A stretch of 64,000 nt of DNA from Hygrocybe punicea (Eukaryota > Basidiomycota > Agaricomycetes > Agaricales > Hygrophoraceae). The notes beneath the pieces were generated by a model. It searched no databases, was not told the origin of the DNA, and was given only the letters and a program-made list of their open reading frames with translations. How positions within the stretch are numbered: the first letter of the stretch is position 1; each line of letters starts with the position of its first letter. Positions 43,631 to 53,576 of this stretch are shown here, in pieces. The DNA lies in NCBI GenBank assembly GCA_963556145.1, contig OY744465.1, forward strand, positions 3,038,001-3,102,000, written 5' to 3'. Made by a program: the position numbers and the translations under genes.

Positions 43631-43857
43631 TATTGAAATAAACTGGTAGGAGGTCACTGTGAATACTAATATATTGTGTGATACAAAACTACACTACTTA
43701 CCTGGTAGGAGGTCACTGTGAATACTGAGGATACACAGTGAGCTCCCCACCAGGTTTGACCGCTTTGGGACAAATAGGTACAAACAATCAGCCACAATCT
43801 TCGAAATCTACTAAGTCCATACTCTCTTGTGGTAGAGTGACTCATCACAACCTAACA
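43631..43857 (-). repeat. 5' LTR of copia C1
   Basis: 227 bp, read as identical to the 3' LTR at 38188-38414. It presumably holds the promoter; no confident TATA box was assigned. Confidence 0.9.
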
Positions 43858-43862
43858 AAGCC

Positions 43863-44537
43863 ATGAACAACAAATGGACATTTGCCAGTCTCTGTTCCTT
43901 CTTCAGTTTCCATATCATGGACTGCAGTTGATTCTGGACTTTTTTTGGTGAATGACTGACGATAATCAACAACCACTGGTATATCATTTTCAGGATATTG
44001 ATTTAAATTCTCTTGTGATATTTTCAAGTCAAAGTAATCACAGTGGTTTAACTTTAGCCAATTCAAAGCAATTGCTACTTTGTTTCTCCTGACAAGCAGA
44101 GGTGTTCTTTCAAAGTCAGACTTGGTGGGTTTACATGGACCAGTGTAAATAAAGGCCAGAACTTCATCTAATTCATCAGCTGGAGGTGGCAAAATATCAT
44201 ATAGTTTGGGAACTGGATTTGCAAATGTAATTACATTGGCTCTCATCTTGTGCATGCCTGAAGAGACTCTGACAATGCATCTATTGTGTCTAACCCTTGC
44301 AATCATCAACTGTTCAGCATATGATAGGTCTTGTAAAGCTGCTGGCACTTCACCAATCCACAGACCATTTGCAAGTGCATGAAGAGGTTGTTTTCCTTTT
44401 GTCAATGACTTGTGACATGATTTGCATATATATAAATTATCAATCAAAATGGGCTTATCAATGCATTGCACTGGATCATCAACTGAAAATCTTTCTTGTT
44501 GAGTAGCTGAAGCTTGTATTAACAAATTCAAATCCAA
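43863..44537 (-). pseudogene. Helitron C DUF6570-like domain
   Basis: It carries CKSCHKSL, AEQLMIARVRHNRCIVRVS, PPPADELDEVLAFIYTGPC and LNWLKLNHCDYFDLKIS, nearly the same as Helitron B. It begins just after a TAA at 44544-44546 that separates it from the N-terminal block, and stops at the copia C1 target site (VVHGF). With C1 removed it would run into the Rep piece at 38182. Confidence 0.85.
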
Positions 44538-44543
44538 TTCACG

Positions 44544-45812
44544 TTAAGAAAGTCTTGTTAATTCCTGAATGGCTGTTAATCGTCCACAAACTGCACAACC
44601 TGCTTCTGTAAATCCGTTAGGGCTGCTTTCTCTACAAAAACTTGATACAATAGTGTGTTGTAAGGATTGAGATGAAGGTAAAGGAGGAAATTCTACTTTG
44701 TCTCTGTATGACTGGGCTGCAATTTGATTTTGCTGTTTGCATCTGTCAGAATTGTTACCACGAAAATTTTGAACTGCTTTATGATTAAAATGTTTATATT
44801 TTTCGGAATCTTTAGAAAAAGATCTTTGAACAGCTGCTAGGTTTTTTTGCTGATGCTTTTTTGGATGATCTAACTGATATTTTTGAACTGCTGCAAGATT
44901 CTGTTGTTGGTATTCATTTGGATGTTCTGACTTATATCTGTTCACAGCTACAATATTTTGTTGCTGATGTTTCTCAAGATGTTCCAATTTATATTTTTGA
45001 ACAGCTGCATTATTTTGTTGCTGATGCTTCTTGGGATGTCCCAAGTTATATCTTTGAACAGCTGCAATATTTTGTTGCTGATGCTTCTTGGGATGTTCCG
45101 AGTTATATCTTTGAACAGCTGCAATATGTTGTTGCTGGTGCTTCTCAATGTTTTTTTTATTGTATTTCTGAACAGCACAAATATTTTTCTGGTGATATTT
45201 GTTAATGTTTTTATTATGTGATTGTTTTACAGCTTCAATGTTAGCTGTAATCTTTTTACTTGCTATCTCTAGCTTATCTGTAAACTCAAATACTGAAACA
45301 TAAGAAGAACAGTCAATGCACTTGTGGTTTACAATTTCAGTTTGAATATCTGCATGCTTCATGTTTGTTGTCAAATAGATGGAATGACATGCAGCAATTG
45401 ATTTGAGATTTGCAATGGTTAATTTGCTGACTAAGGTTGCTAGTGAAATGTCTAATGATATAAGAGAACCATTGGAAAAATCCTGAAGAGTCAGGTTCTG
45501 CTTAGAGATATATGATTTAAATGTATAGCTTCCTTCTTTGTCTTGACCAAGTGCGAATGACTTTAATCCAAGTTCAGACATGGTAAAAACAGCTTTTTTG
45601 CCACCACCTACATATGTCCCAGATATATTATTGTTTTTATCAATATTTCGAGATGATATAGCCATATTATAGGAATTAAATAACTTCACTACTTCGCTCA
45701 GCCATAATATCAAAGTACCAACATGCCAGGATAAGATACCTATACCAACACATAAGGTGGCATAGAAACATTTATTGTACTGCAAGAATAGTATAGTTGA
45801 TGTAGAATACAT
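44544..45812 (-). pseudogene. Helitron C N-terminal block: SAP-like and 19-residue repeats
   Basis: The 422-codon open block starts in a hydrophobic stretch (CVGIGILSWHVGTLILW), then ELGLKSFALGQ, the SAP-like KLTIANLKSIAACHSI, CIDCSSYVSVFEF, and from about 45240 to 44720 some nine 19-residue units (RYNLGHPKKHQQQNNAAVQ type). It ends with the CxxC block CAVCGRLTA and a TAA. The same SAP-plus-repeat layout in A, B and C shows it is a true part of this Helitron lineage. Copia C2 cuts it on the 5' side at 45818. Confidence 0.85.
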
Positions 45813-45817
45813 TGACT

Positions 45818-46044
45818 TGTTAGGTTGTGATGAGCCACTCTACCATATGAGAGTATGGACTTAGTAGATTTCGAAGATTGTGGCTGATTGTTTGTACCTG
45901 TTTGTCCCAAAGCGGTCAAACCTGGTGGGGAGCTCACTGTGTATCCTCAGTATTCACAGTGACCTCCTACCAGGTGAGTAGTGTAGTTTTGTATCACACA
46001 ATTTATTAGTATTCACAGTGACCTCCTACCAGTTTATTTTAATA
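45818..46044 (+). repeat. 5' LTR of copia C2
   Basis: 227 bp, starting TGTTAGGTTG and ending TTTTAATA, with several differences from the C1 LTRs. Confidence 0.9.
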
Positions 46045-46061
46045 GGTTATGAGCCCTGCGC
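46045..46061 (+). promoter_or_regulatory. Primer binding site of copia C2 (half-tRNA type)
   Basis: GGTTATGAGCCCTGCGC directly after the LTR, the same as in C1 and complementary to the initiator tRNA-Met anticodon region. Confidence 0.8.
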
Positions 46062-46799
46062 TCTAGCTTAACGAATAACCGCCCCCTCTTCGCCCAAACC
46101 GTTTGTTACTACACCGAATCGATTGGGAACAACTATCGTACGCTAAAACCTCGCCGTTCCCGAGATCGACCCCTGTTTTCGACAACTACCCATCGGACCG
46201 ACTCGAATCGTTGTCAGCGCTCGCTTCGGCACGTATACTTGGCCCTAGCAACAGTACAACGTCCTCGTCTTAGCGCTTCGTCGTCCGGAGTCGATTTACT
46301 TCACCACTGTTAGTAACTTCAGAACAGTTAACACCTGTTTCTGGGTCTATTTGGGTTTTGGGCTTTTGTGGTTGTGTGAGGTCATTGTAGGCCGCTTTTT
46401 GGGCTTGGGTTAGGCTTGATTTCATCACAAATAGGTGTGTGGGGTGTGCATCCATCTTTTCTGACAGTTCTACCTGTTGGGAGTGGTTATTGGTCTGTTG
46501 AGAAAGGACTAGAACAAGGCCAAGTTATAGTGAAGTGCTACTTCCCTGGGCCTCCTCCGGAGTGTTACCCCAGTTGCTACTGCACCTCTCATTGTGATAC
46601 AGCACGTAGGGAGATTGGGCTGGCGGGTATTCAGTTGCCTCCCCTTCAGATTTTGGTCTGAAGACTCTCCATTTTCAACTACTGCTGTCCTGAGCCGATT
46701 TCATCTAATTGAGAACAGATTGGTGATTTCTCTGCTTGAAGGAGACTGTTTCCAGCTTCACTTCCTACCACACCCCCCACATCTAACTAGAGTCATATA

Positions 46800-48828
46800 T
46801 TGAGCACCATCATGTCTTCTGACACTAAACGTACATTCCCCGCTCTCTCCAGCTCCAATTGGGGTCAGTGGTCTGACAACATGGAGGCTTATTTAGCCAC
46901 CAAGGAGCTTTGGGAATACGTTGATGGTTCTACACCCCAGCCTATGCCAGCTGATGCTGCGCATCCTACCGCTGCTGAGAAGAAAGAGCTTGCTGAGTGG
47001 AAGAGGAAAGCTGCAAAGGCTAATGGGGAGATTTGGCTCGCACTGGAGGACAACCAGAAAGTGCACGTGAAAGTCTCAAAGGGGAATCCTGCCGCTATGT
47101 GGAAGGCCTTGGAGGCAGTCCACCTCCAAAAATGGCCAGGTGCTCGTTTCAACGCCTACAAAATCCTGTTCAGCACTCGCAAAGACGACAACGAGACGCT
47201 CACTGAGCTCATGGCTCGTGCTGACAAGGCCATGCAGGACATTCAAGCCCTGCATCCACCCGGATTCACCCTTGACGACCTCGACAAAGAACTCCTTTCC
47301 ATGAGTCTCATCCTCGCTCTCCCCTCCGAATTCGATAACTTTGCCTCATCGCTACTCCTCCTCGACACTCTCGACCTCGACAAACTCAAATCCGCATTCC
47401 AAAACGAAGAAAGCCAACGTCTTGCGCGCACCCTTGGTTCTTCATCCCACCTTGCTTCATTCGCTACCAAAGTCACCTGCTATTTCTGTGGAAAAGAAGG
47501 CCATGTTGAGAGGGACTGCTCAATCAAGCAGAAAGCCTCAGCTGAGGCCAAAAAGCAGGGTGGCAACAAGCAGGGTCAAGGAAACCAACGGGCTTGGAAG
47601 CGCAAGCAAAATGCAAAGGAGGCCTCCCAAGACACTCCTGAGAGCGCTCCTGCACAAGCCAGCAATATTGCTGTTGTTGAGTTTGTGGGCAATGCAAGTT
47701 ATCTTCCTCCTTCTCACCGCAGCAATTGGCTGCAATCTCGAGCATGCACTGACTGGAACCCGGATACAGGTGCCACATCACATATGACACCCCACCGACA
47801 CTGGTTTATCTCCTATTCCCCTCACATTGTCCCAATTCGCCTTGCCAATGACTCAATCATCTACTCGGCTGGGATGGGATCTGTTGAGTTTCAACCAGTC
47901 GCTAGGAGTATACCCCTGTATCCTGTTGTATTCCATGACATCCTTCATGTACCTGATCTTGGCAGTAATCTACTCTCTCTGTTTCACCTCACACGTCAGA
48001 AAGGCTTCAAAATAGCCATTGAGGATGACAGGGTTCTGTTTCATCAGCAGAACCAACTTCGTTTTACTGCCACTGTTGATATTCACAACGTCGGGTACTT
48101 GGATGGCAAAGTCATTGTGCCCCAGTCTCAGTCTGCTCATGCAGTTAGCACTTGTCCCCTGGATCTCACTCTCTGGCATCGTCGTTGTTCCCATCTCAAT
48201 TTTGCTGATGTGGAACTCATGCGCAAGAACAAGCTCGTCACAGGGATGGTGATCAAGTCTCAGTCTACTCCTGATCCCATCTGTGAACCATGCATCTTTG
48301 AAAAGCAACACCGTCATGACATTCCCAAAACAGCCACTCGTCGCACTCAGATTCTTGATCTCATCCACATGGATCTGAAGGGCCCATTGCCTGTGCAAAC
48401 AGCAGAGGGTTATCGCTATTGGGAATTGTTCATTGATGACAAGTCACGCTGGAAAACTGTTGCTTTCCTGAAGAAAAAGAGTGATGCATTGGCTTCATTC
48501 AAGCTGTTCAAGGCAGATGCAGAGAACCAGACTGGCAGAAAAATCCGGTCTACCAGGGATGACAAAGGAGGTGAATACATTGGCCATGAATATGTTGATT
48601 TCTGTGCCAGTGAGGGAATCAAATACCAGCACACTGAAAATGAACCCCATCAGAATGGAGTTGCAGAGCGTGCCAATCGTGATGTAGCTGGTGGCGCTAC
48701 TGCACTCCTGGTTCAGGCAAAACTCCCTCCCTCCTTCTGGAAGCTAGCTGTGGCAGCCTTTGTGCACACCAGCAATAGGACACCTACCTCTGCATTGGAT
48801 GGAGAGACACCCTACTATGTCTGGAAAC
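46800..48828 (+). pseudogene. Copia C2 gag, protease and integrase
   Basis: It opens with MSTIMSSDTKRTFPALSSSN as in C1. Gag with the CCHC knuckle (CYFCGKEGHVERDC), the protease DTGATSHMT, the HHCC region and the integrase DDKGGEYIGHEYV with NEPHQNGVAERANRDV are all present and in frame. A Pro codon present in C1 (TEPNEPH) is absent here (TENEPH). The frame is cut at SALDGETPYYVWK by the hAT insertion with duplication CTGGAAAC. This part could still make a Gag-protease-integrase product, but without reverse transcriptase in frame. Confidence 0.85.
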
Positions 48829-50290
48829 TAGTGTTGCCGTAGTTCGGTTCCGAACCTAGCCGAACCCGGTTCAAACCCCGAACCGAACCCTAGGTTCAGT
48901 CTAAGTTCAGCCAAGTGCTGAACCGGACCGCGGGTTCAGTTCCGGGTTTCGAGGCCTGCCGGATTTCCTGAACGGCTCCAAACCGCGTCCAAACCGCGAA
49001 CGCGGATATTTTTAAGGTATTTATTTCATTTATTTTTCGCATTCCTTTACTTACTTTTTCGTGTTAAACGGTATCATGTGACCGTTACAGGTAGCTTTCT
49101 TCACCAACACGCAACAACGCAAGGCCAATGAACGCGACACAATGTCGCGTTCATGAACACAGGTACGTATTTTACTTTCCTGAACTTTACTAATGTTGCC
49201 TGCTACAGGAAGCTCAACCGCGACCGCAGTGTGACCACACCCACGGCCGCGAGATGACCACCCAACGCCAACCCAATGCCAACGGACGCGCGACAGCTGC
49301 AACACCACCACCACCACCACCACCACCACCACCAGCGGCGGCAACAACAACGGCAATGACAACCACGACGGCCAGCAGCAGCAGCAGCAATGCCGGCAGC
49401 AGCAGCAGCAGCAACGGCAACGGCAACGGCAGCGGCAGCAGCAACGGCCACGACAGCAGCGGCAGCAGTGGCAGCAGCAACGGCGACGGCAGCAGGAGCA
49501 GCGCCGGCAGCGGCAGCAACGACGGCAGCAACGACGGCAGCAACGACGGCAGCAACGACGGCAGCAACGACGGCAGCAACGGCGGCAACAGCAGCAGCAG
49601 CAGCAGCAACAGCGGCAGCAGCAACGGCGACAGCAGCAGCAGCGGCAGCAGCAACGGCGACGGCAGCAGGAGCAGCGCCGGCAGCGGCAGCAACGATGGC
49701 AGCAACGACGGCAGCAACGGCGACGGCAGCAGGAGCAGCGCCGGCAGCGGCAGCAACGATGGCAGCAACGACGGCAGCAACGACGGCAGCAGCAGTATCA
49801 GCAGCAACGGCGGCAACAGCAGCAACGGCGGCAACAGCAGCAACGGCGGCAACAGCAGCAACGGCGGCAACAGCAGCAGCAGCAGCAGCAGCAGCCGTGG
49901 CAGCAACACCACCACAACCATACCACCGCCCCGACGAGGACAACGGTTGGCAGCAGCAGCGCCGGCAATGCCACGCAGGGACCACAGGACAAGACCCCCC
50001 GTCCCTCCACATCCCTTGGGGACACCGGAGGGCTCCCCCGCACCCATCTACCTCGCGAAGTGCAGCGCCGTATCTATTGATACGCGCCTGCCATTCGCGA
50101 GGAGAACGGACGGGGTGAGCCCACCTCGGTCTGGGTTTCAGACCGCGTCTGAACCCAGACCGAACGCAAAGAGACGGTTCGACGCCGTCTGGGTCCGGGT
50201 TTGGCCATGCACCAAACCGGACCCGAAGTTCAGTTCGCGGTTCCGCCAAAAAGGGTCGGAACCGGACCGAACTGAACTTCGGCAACACTA
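48829..50290 (+). mobile_element. Non-autonomous hAT-type element, 1462 bp (hAT-2)
   Basis: The termini match hAT-1 and the 8-bp duplication CTGGAAAC flanks it (48821-48828, 50291-50298). Removing it restores the copia frame as seen in C1 (VWKRKRPD). It is about 430 bp longer than hAT-1, mainly through a CAG/GGCAGCAAC minisatellite at 49380-49895. Confidence 0.9.
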
Positions 50291-52313
50291 CTGGAAACGT
50301 AAGCGGCCTGACATTTCTTACTTTCGAGTGTTTGGTTGCTTGGCGTATGTGCTGGTTCGCAAGGAAAAGAGGAAAGCACTGCAACCACACTCAAAGAAGT
50401 GTATCTTTGTTGGCTATCCAGAAGGTGTCAAAGCATGGAAATTCTGGGACCCAGTAGAAAAGCGGATTATAATCAGTAGCCATGCAGTATTTGATGAGCG
50501 GTGTTTCCCTGGGAACTCTCCCACTGCCATTAACCTTGTCTCTGAGCCACCTGTTGTGGAGGCTCCTCCCAAACATCCTGGAGTGGTGCTCCATCCAGAG
50601 GGAGATGATGACAATGGTGATGAAGCACCTGCTCCTGCTGCTGAAAATGATCCTGCACCTGGTGTTCCACTTCCTGCTGCTCCTCCAGTAGGTCCTGTTC
50701 GCAATCCAGCACCTGTTCTTCCACCTCCCAAACGCACGAATCCCCCCAGGTCCAGTCGTCCTCAAGGCTCCCTCAATGAATCTGCACTAGAGAGAAAGTA
50801 CTTCACTCAGCCTGTGCCCCCACCTCAAACTCCTCCCCCATCTTCAGCTACACCCACTCCTGATCCCTTGCTTATGCCTCCTGTAAATCCAGCGCCAGCT
50901 CCAGCTCCAGCTTCAACTTCAACTTCATCAACTACATCTGTACATGACTCAAGCAGTGATGATGAACTCGATCTCCTGCCCAGAGATGAAAGTGATGATG
51001 AACTGGAATATGCTGATGCTGTCAGAGCAGGTCTGGCTTTTGTCACAGAAGGCCAACATCATGCCTACTTGACTTGGGATCAAGCAGTTGAATACGCATT
51101 CAATACCTCTGAGTGGGCATGCAAGACAGTCAACCATGATGGAGAGCCAAACTCCTATGCTGAAGCAATGTCTCGCCCAGAAGAGGAGAGGAAACTCTGG
51201 CACAAAGCTGCTCTAGATGAGATTCAGGCCTTGATTGAGAATGGCACCTTTGATCTGGTTCAGCTTCCACCTGGCCGCAAAGCTATTGGCAGCCGCTGGG
51301 TGTTCAAAGTCAAAAAGAATGCTGATGGATCTATTGAGCGTCGCAAAGGGAGATTGGTGGCCCAAGGATATTCGCAACGCCCAGGCTTTGATTTCACTGA
51401 AACATTTGCTCCTACTCCAAAATGGGCTGCTTTACGCGCCATCCTGGCATTGGCTGCACTTGAGGATCTCCATTTGGAGAGTGTAGACATTTCATCTGCA
51501 TTTCTCAATGGAACCCTTGAAGAAGAAGTCTACATGCGCCAGCCAGAGGGATTTGTTGAGAAGGGCAATGATTGGATCTGGCATTTGCAGAAGTCACTCT
51601 ATGGGCTCAAACAGGCTGGAAGGTGCTGGCACAAGAAGCTCAATGCTGTCTTGGAGTCCATGGGCTTCAGGAGGATTGTTTGTGAACACAGCATCTGGAT
51701 TTATGGCAAGGAGGACATGCGCATTATCATCCCAGTCTTTATTGATGACATGACCATTGCCTGCAAGTCCAAGGAGAAAATCAATCAGGTCATTGCAAAA
51801 CTCAAGTTGCACTTCAAGCTCAGAGAACTGGGACCCACGTCATGGCTGTTGGGTGTTGAAATCATCAGAGACAGATCCAAGCGCACTCTATCACTTTCTC
51901 AGCGCCAGTACATTCTCACTCTGCTGGAACGCTTTGGACTCTCTGATTGCAACTCACTCAGCACTCCCATGGATCCTGGCTTGAAACTCAGCAATGACAT
52001 GTCTCCTACATCCTCCAAAGACATTGAGGAGATGCGTGCTGTTCCATACCTCCAAGCAGTTGGTGCATTGATGTATCTTGCCACTGCTACTCATCCTGAC
52101 ATTGCCTATGCTGTTGGTGTACTTGCCCGGTTCAACAAGAATCCTGGAATGACCCACTGGAAAGCAGTGAAGCATCTCTTCCGCTACCTCAAAGGCACTC
52201 TTGACCTCAAGCTTACCTATGCACCTGACCCCACATCCACTCAATTGTTCACCACTTACACCGATGCAGACCATGGTGGCAGTATTCACAGTGACCTCCT
52301 ACCAGGTAAGTAG
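49254..52313 (+). CDS. Chimeric 1019-codon open frame: hAT-2 low-complexity region joined to copia RT/RNase H
   Basis: It starts with MTTQRQPNANGRATAA inside hAT-2, passes through a Pro run and about 170 residues of Ser/Gly/Asn repeats (SNDGSNDGSNDG), crosses the hAT right terminus (FRQKGSEPDRTELRQHYWK), and continues in the copia frame through the Pro-rich linker, reverse transcriptase (SRWVFKVKKNADGS, SVDISSAFLNGTL, FIDDM) and the start of RNase H (YTDADHGG). It ends in LTR sequence after the 3' deletion. No intron or promoter is known for it, so expression is untested. It is probably an accident of insertion phase, but the frame is fully open. Confidence 0.5.
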   Translation: MTTQRQPNANGRATAATPPPPPPPPPPAAATTTAMTTTTASSSSSNAGSSSSSNGNGNGSGSSNGHDSSGSSGSSNGDGSRSSAGSGSNDGSNDGSNDGSNDGSNDGSNGGNSSSSSSNSGSSNGDSSSSGSSNGDGSRSSAGSGSNDGSNDGSNGDGSRSSAGSGSNDGSNDGSNDGSSSISSNGGNSSNGGNSSNGGNSSNGGNSSSSSSSSRGSNTTTTIPPPRRGQRLAAAAPAMPRRDHRTRPPVPPHPLGTPEGSPAPIYLAKCSAVSIDTRLPFARRTDGVSPPRSGFQTASEPRPNAKRRFDAVWVRVWPCTKPDPKFSSRFRQKGSEPDRTELRQHYWKRKRPDISYFRVFGCLAYVLVRKEKRKALQPHSKKCIFVGYPEGVKAWKFWDPVEKRIIISSHAVFDERCFPGNSPTAINLVSEPPVVEAPPKHPGVVLHPEGDDDNGDEAPAPAAENDPAPGVPLPAAPPVGPVRNPAPVLPPPKRTNPPRSSRPQGSLNESALERKYFTQPVPPPQTPPPSSATPTPDPLLMPPVNPAPAPAPASTSTSSTTSVHDSSSDDELDLLPRDESDDELEYADAVRAGLAFVTEGQHHAYLTWDQAVEYAFNTSEWACKTVNHDGEPNSYAEAMSRPEEERKLWHKAALDEIQALIENGTFDLVQLPPGRKAIGSRWVFKVKKNADGSIERRKGRLVAQGYSQRPGFDFTETFAPTPKWAALRAILALAALEDLHLESVDISSAFLNGTLEEEVYMRQPEGFVEKGNDWIWHLQKSLYGLKQAGRCWHKKLNAVLESMGFRRIVCEHSIWIYGKEDMRIIIPVFIDDMTIACKSKEKINQVIAKLKLHFKLRELGPTSWLLGVEIIRDRSKRTLSLSQRQYILTLLERFGLSDCNSLSTPMDPGLKLSNDMSPTSSKDIEEMRAVPYLQAVGALMYLATATHPDIAYAVGVLARFNKNPGMTHWKAVKHLFRYLKGTLDLKLTYAPDPTSTQLFTTYTDADHGGSIHSDLLPGK
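50299..52280 (+). pseudogene. Copia C2 reverse transcriptase and partial RNase H
   Basis: The continuation of C2 pol after the hAT element starts KRKRPDISYFRVFGCLAYV, and its reverse transcriptase motifs match C1. RNase H ends at YTDADHGG; the 110 or so residues that follow in C1, including the STTEAEYVAS motif, are deleted. The polypurine tract and the first part of the 3' LTR are lost with them, so C2 cannot complete its own replication. Confidence 0.85.
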
Positions 52314-52375
52314 TATAGTTTTGTATCACACAATATATTAGTATTCACAGTGACCTCCTACCAGTTTATTTCAAT
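52281..52375 (+). repeat. Partial 3' LTR of copia C2
   Basis: About 95 bp match the end of the LTR (AGTATTCACAGTGACCTCC ... TTTATTTCAAT). The upstream 130 bp of the LTR are missing. Confidence 0.85.
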
Positions 52376-52459
52376 GTGCAGCTCAGCCAACAAAGATGCA
52401 ACTATACATACCTGCATCCATCATGTTAAATACCTTGTCAATTGACACAGCCTGTCTGT

Positions 52460-52502
52460 TACGAGTTCTTCCATTTATGGAAAACTCGTTCTTATAAACC
52501 CG
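52460..52502 (+). mobile_element. Isolated HLE-type 5' terminus, variant hairpin
   Basis: TACGAGTTCTTCCATTTATG begins after a T and folds into a hairpin like HLE copies (CTTCCAT/ATGGAA in place of CTTTTAAT/ATTAAAAG). What follows is unrelated to known HLE interiors and no 3' terminus was found, so it marks a different member of the superfamily. Confidence 0.55.
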
Positions 52503-53576
52503 GTTTTCAGCCATTGAGGTGATTCATTCATTCATCTCAGGGACTGAGGGAAAAATGTGTCCAAATAGAGCAACTGAGTTCTAAATCCCTTTTAAATGGT
52601 TTCATCCGAGAATCCAGAGCCTCTATTGACTTGCACACTGTATGGATCTTCACCAAACTTGACAATGAGTATGTGATGGGGACCGTCCTGCTGGAAAAAA
52701 GTTATGGAGTGCATCTGGTATAATTTGGGCTACCTGTGAGCTATTCTTTGCAAGAGATATGAGTATAGCTACAATAACTGGTGTAATATGGCAAAGTAAA
52801 AGATGGTACTTTCTAGCTACATTCTATTGTATGTCTGGGACACTTTTGTCCACTTAAGGCAGCTGGTAAATGTGATATCTGAGTCTCTAGAATGCAAATA
52901 AGTGAGGGTGGCCCGGAGTTGTGGCTAAAATTCAAGTGGAGTTTGAAATCCATGTTGAGAGCATTCGAGCTCAGATGAATCCAAAACCTTCTCTTGGTCA
53001 ACAGCCCCATCCCCCTCCATTTCAGACTCTACTGCCAGCCCCCTGCTACACCTACTGCCCTACAACTTTCCCATCCTCCTCTACTGTCCCCTAACTCTCT
53101 CCAGGAAACTTTTTGGCCTCCAAAAGGTCACCGATGTCTAGCAATAGTGTCACCAGCAACCCCAGCAACAGGAGCACATTCCGGCTGCTTTGGAGTGCCA
53201 TGGAGGGTTTCTGAGGGCAGCAGGGGATGTGGTGCACCCACCTCCTGCCATACTAGGTGAGTTTTCTGTTTTATTAGCTGTCCTGGATCTGAATTGACCA
53301 TGGGGTGCTCACCCAGGTGTCACCTGCTCCTCCCAGCCTTTCCACCCTATTCAGCACCCTCCCAGCCTTCTTTCAGTCCCGCTGTAGTCCCAGCACCCAT
53401 TCGTCACCATCTCCACTGCTTCCTTTACCCCTCTTAGCCTGTTCTGCCCCTTTTTCACCCTTCTGCTCATTCCCCCTCTCCAATCCTTTCTTTGACCTTT
53501 ATTGACTCTCTTATCATTCACTTATCACGACTATCTCTCATTCCCATCCATTGCCTTCATTGTAGCCATATTGTAA
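52503..53576. other. Interval behind the variant HLE terminus, no confident gene
   Basis: The second half (53000-53560) is pyrimidine-rich (CCTCC, CCCAGC). One protein-like stretch is seen around 52937-53045 (SIRAQMNPKPSLGQQ). No domain is recognised. Confidence 0.4.

Larger units (their letters stand above)
38188..43857 (-). mobile_element. Ty1/copia LTR retrotransposon C1, complete, 5670 bp
   Basis: LTRs of 227 bp lie at 38188-38414 and 43631-43857 and read as identical. The 5-bp duplication AAGCC flanks the element at 38183-38187 and 43858-43862. On the minus strand the 5' LTR is followed directly by a half-tRNA primer site, and the 3' LTR is preceded by the purine run AAGAGGGAG. One intact gag-pol frame lies between. 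This copy looks complete and recent. Confidence 0.95.
35862..45817 (-). mobile_element. Helitron C, split by copia C1 and lacking the helicase
   Basis: Read from 45812 down: SAP-like region and 19-residue repeats, DUF6570-like domain, then copia C1 (38188-43857), then Rep fused to the peptidase-like domain. The 377 bp after the stop at 36239 (35862-36238) are AT-rich 3' flank without a gene. The 5' side is cut by copia C2 at 45818. Defects are one TAA, an 11-bp duplication and a large internal deletion. Confidence 0.85.
45818..52375 (+). mobile_element. Ty1/copia retrotransposon C2, defective, carrying hAT-2
   Basis: It is closely related to C1 but on the other strand. The 5' LTR (45818-46044), the half-tRNA primer site and gag-pol up to residue 676 are followed by a hAT insertion (48829-50290), then RT and part of RNase H. 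The 3' end is deleted: RNase H joins directly to the second half of the LTR at about 52280. No matching target duplication was found on the two sides. Confidence 0.9.

Noticed and set aside
49203..50390. Long minus-strand open frames (395 and 277 codons) across the CAG minisatellite
   Set aside because: They encode only Ala-Val-Ala or Leu-Pro runs produced by reading GC-rich trinucleotide repeats, with no domain and no support as genes.
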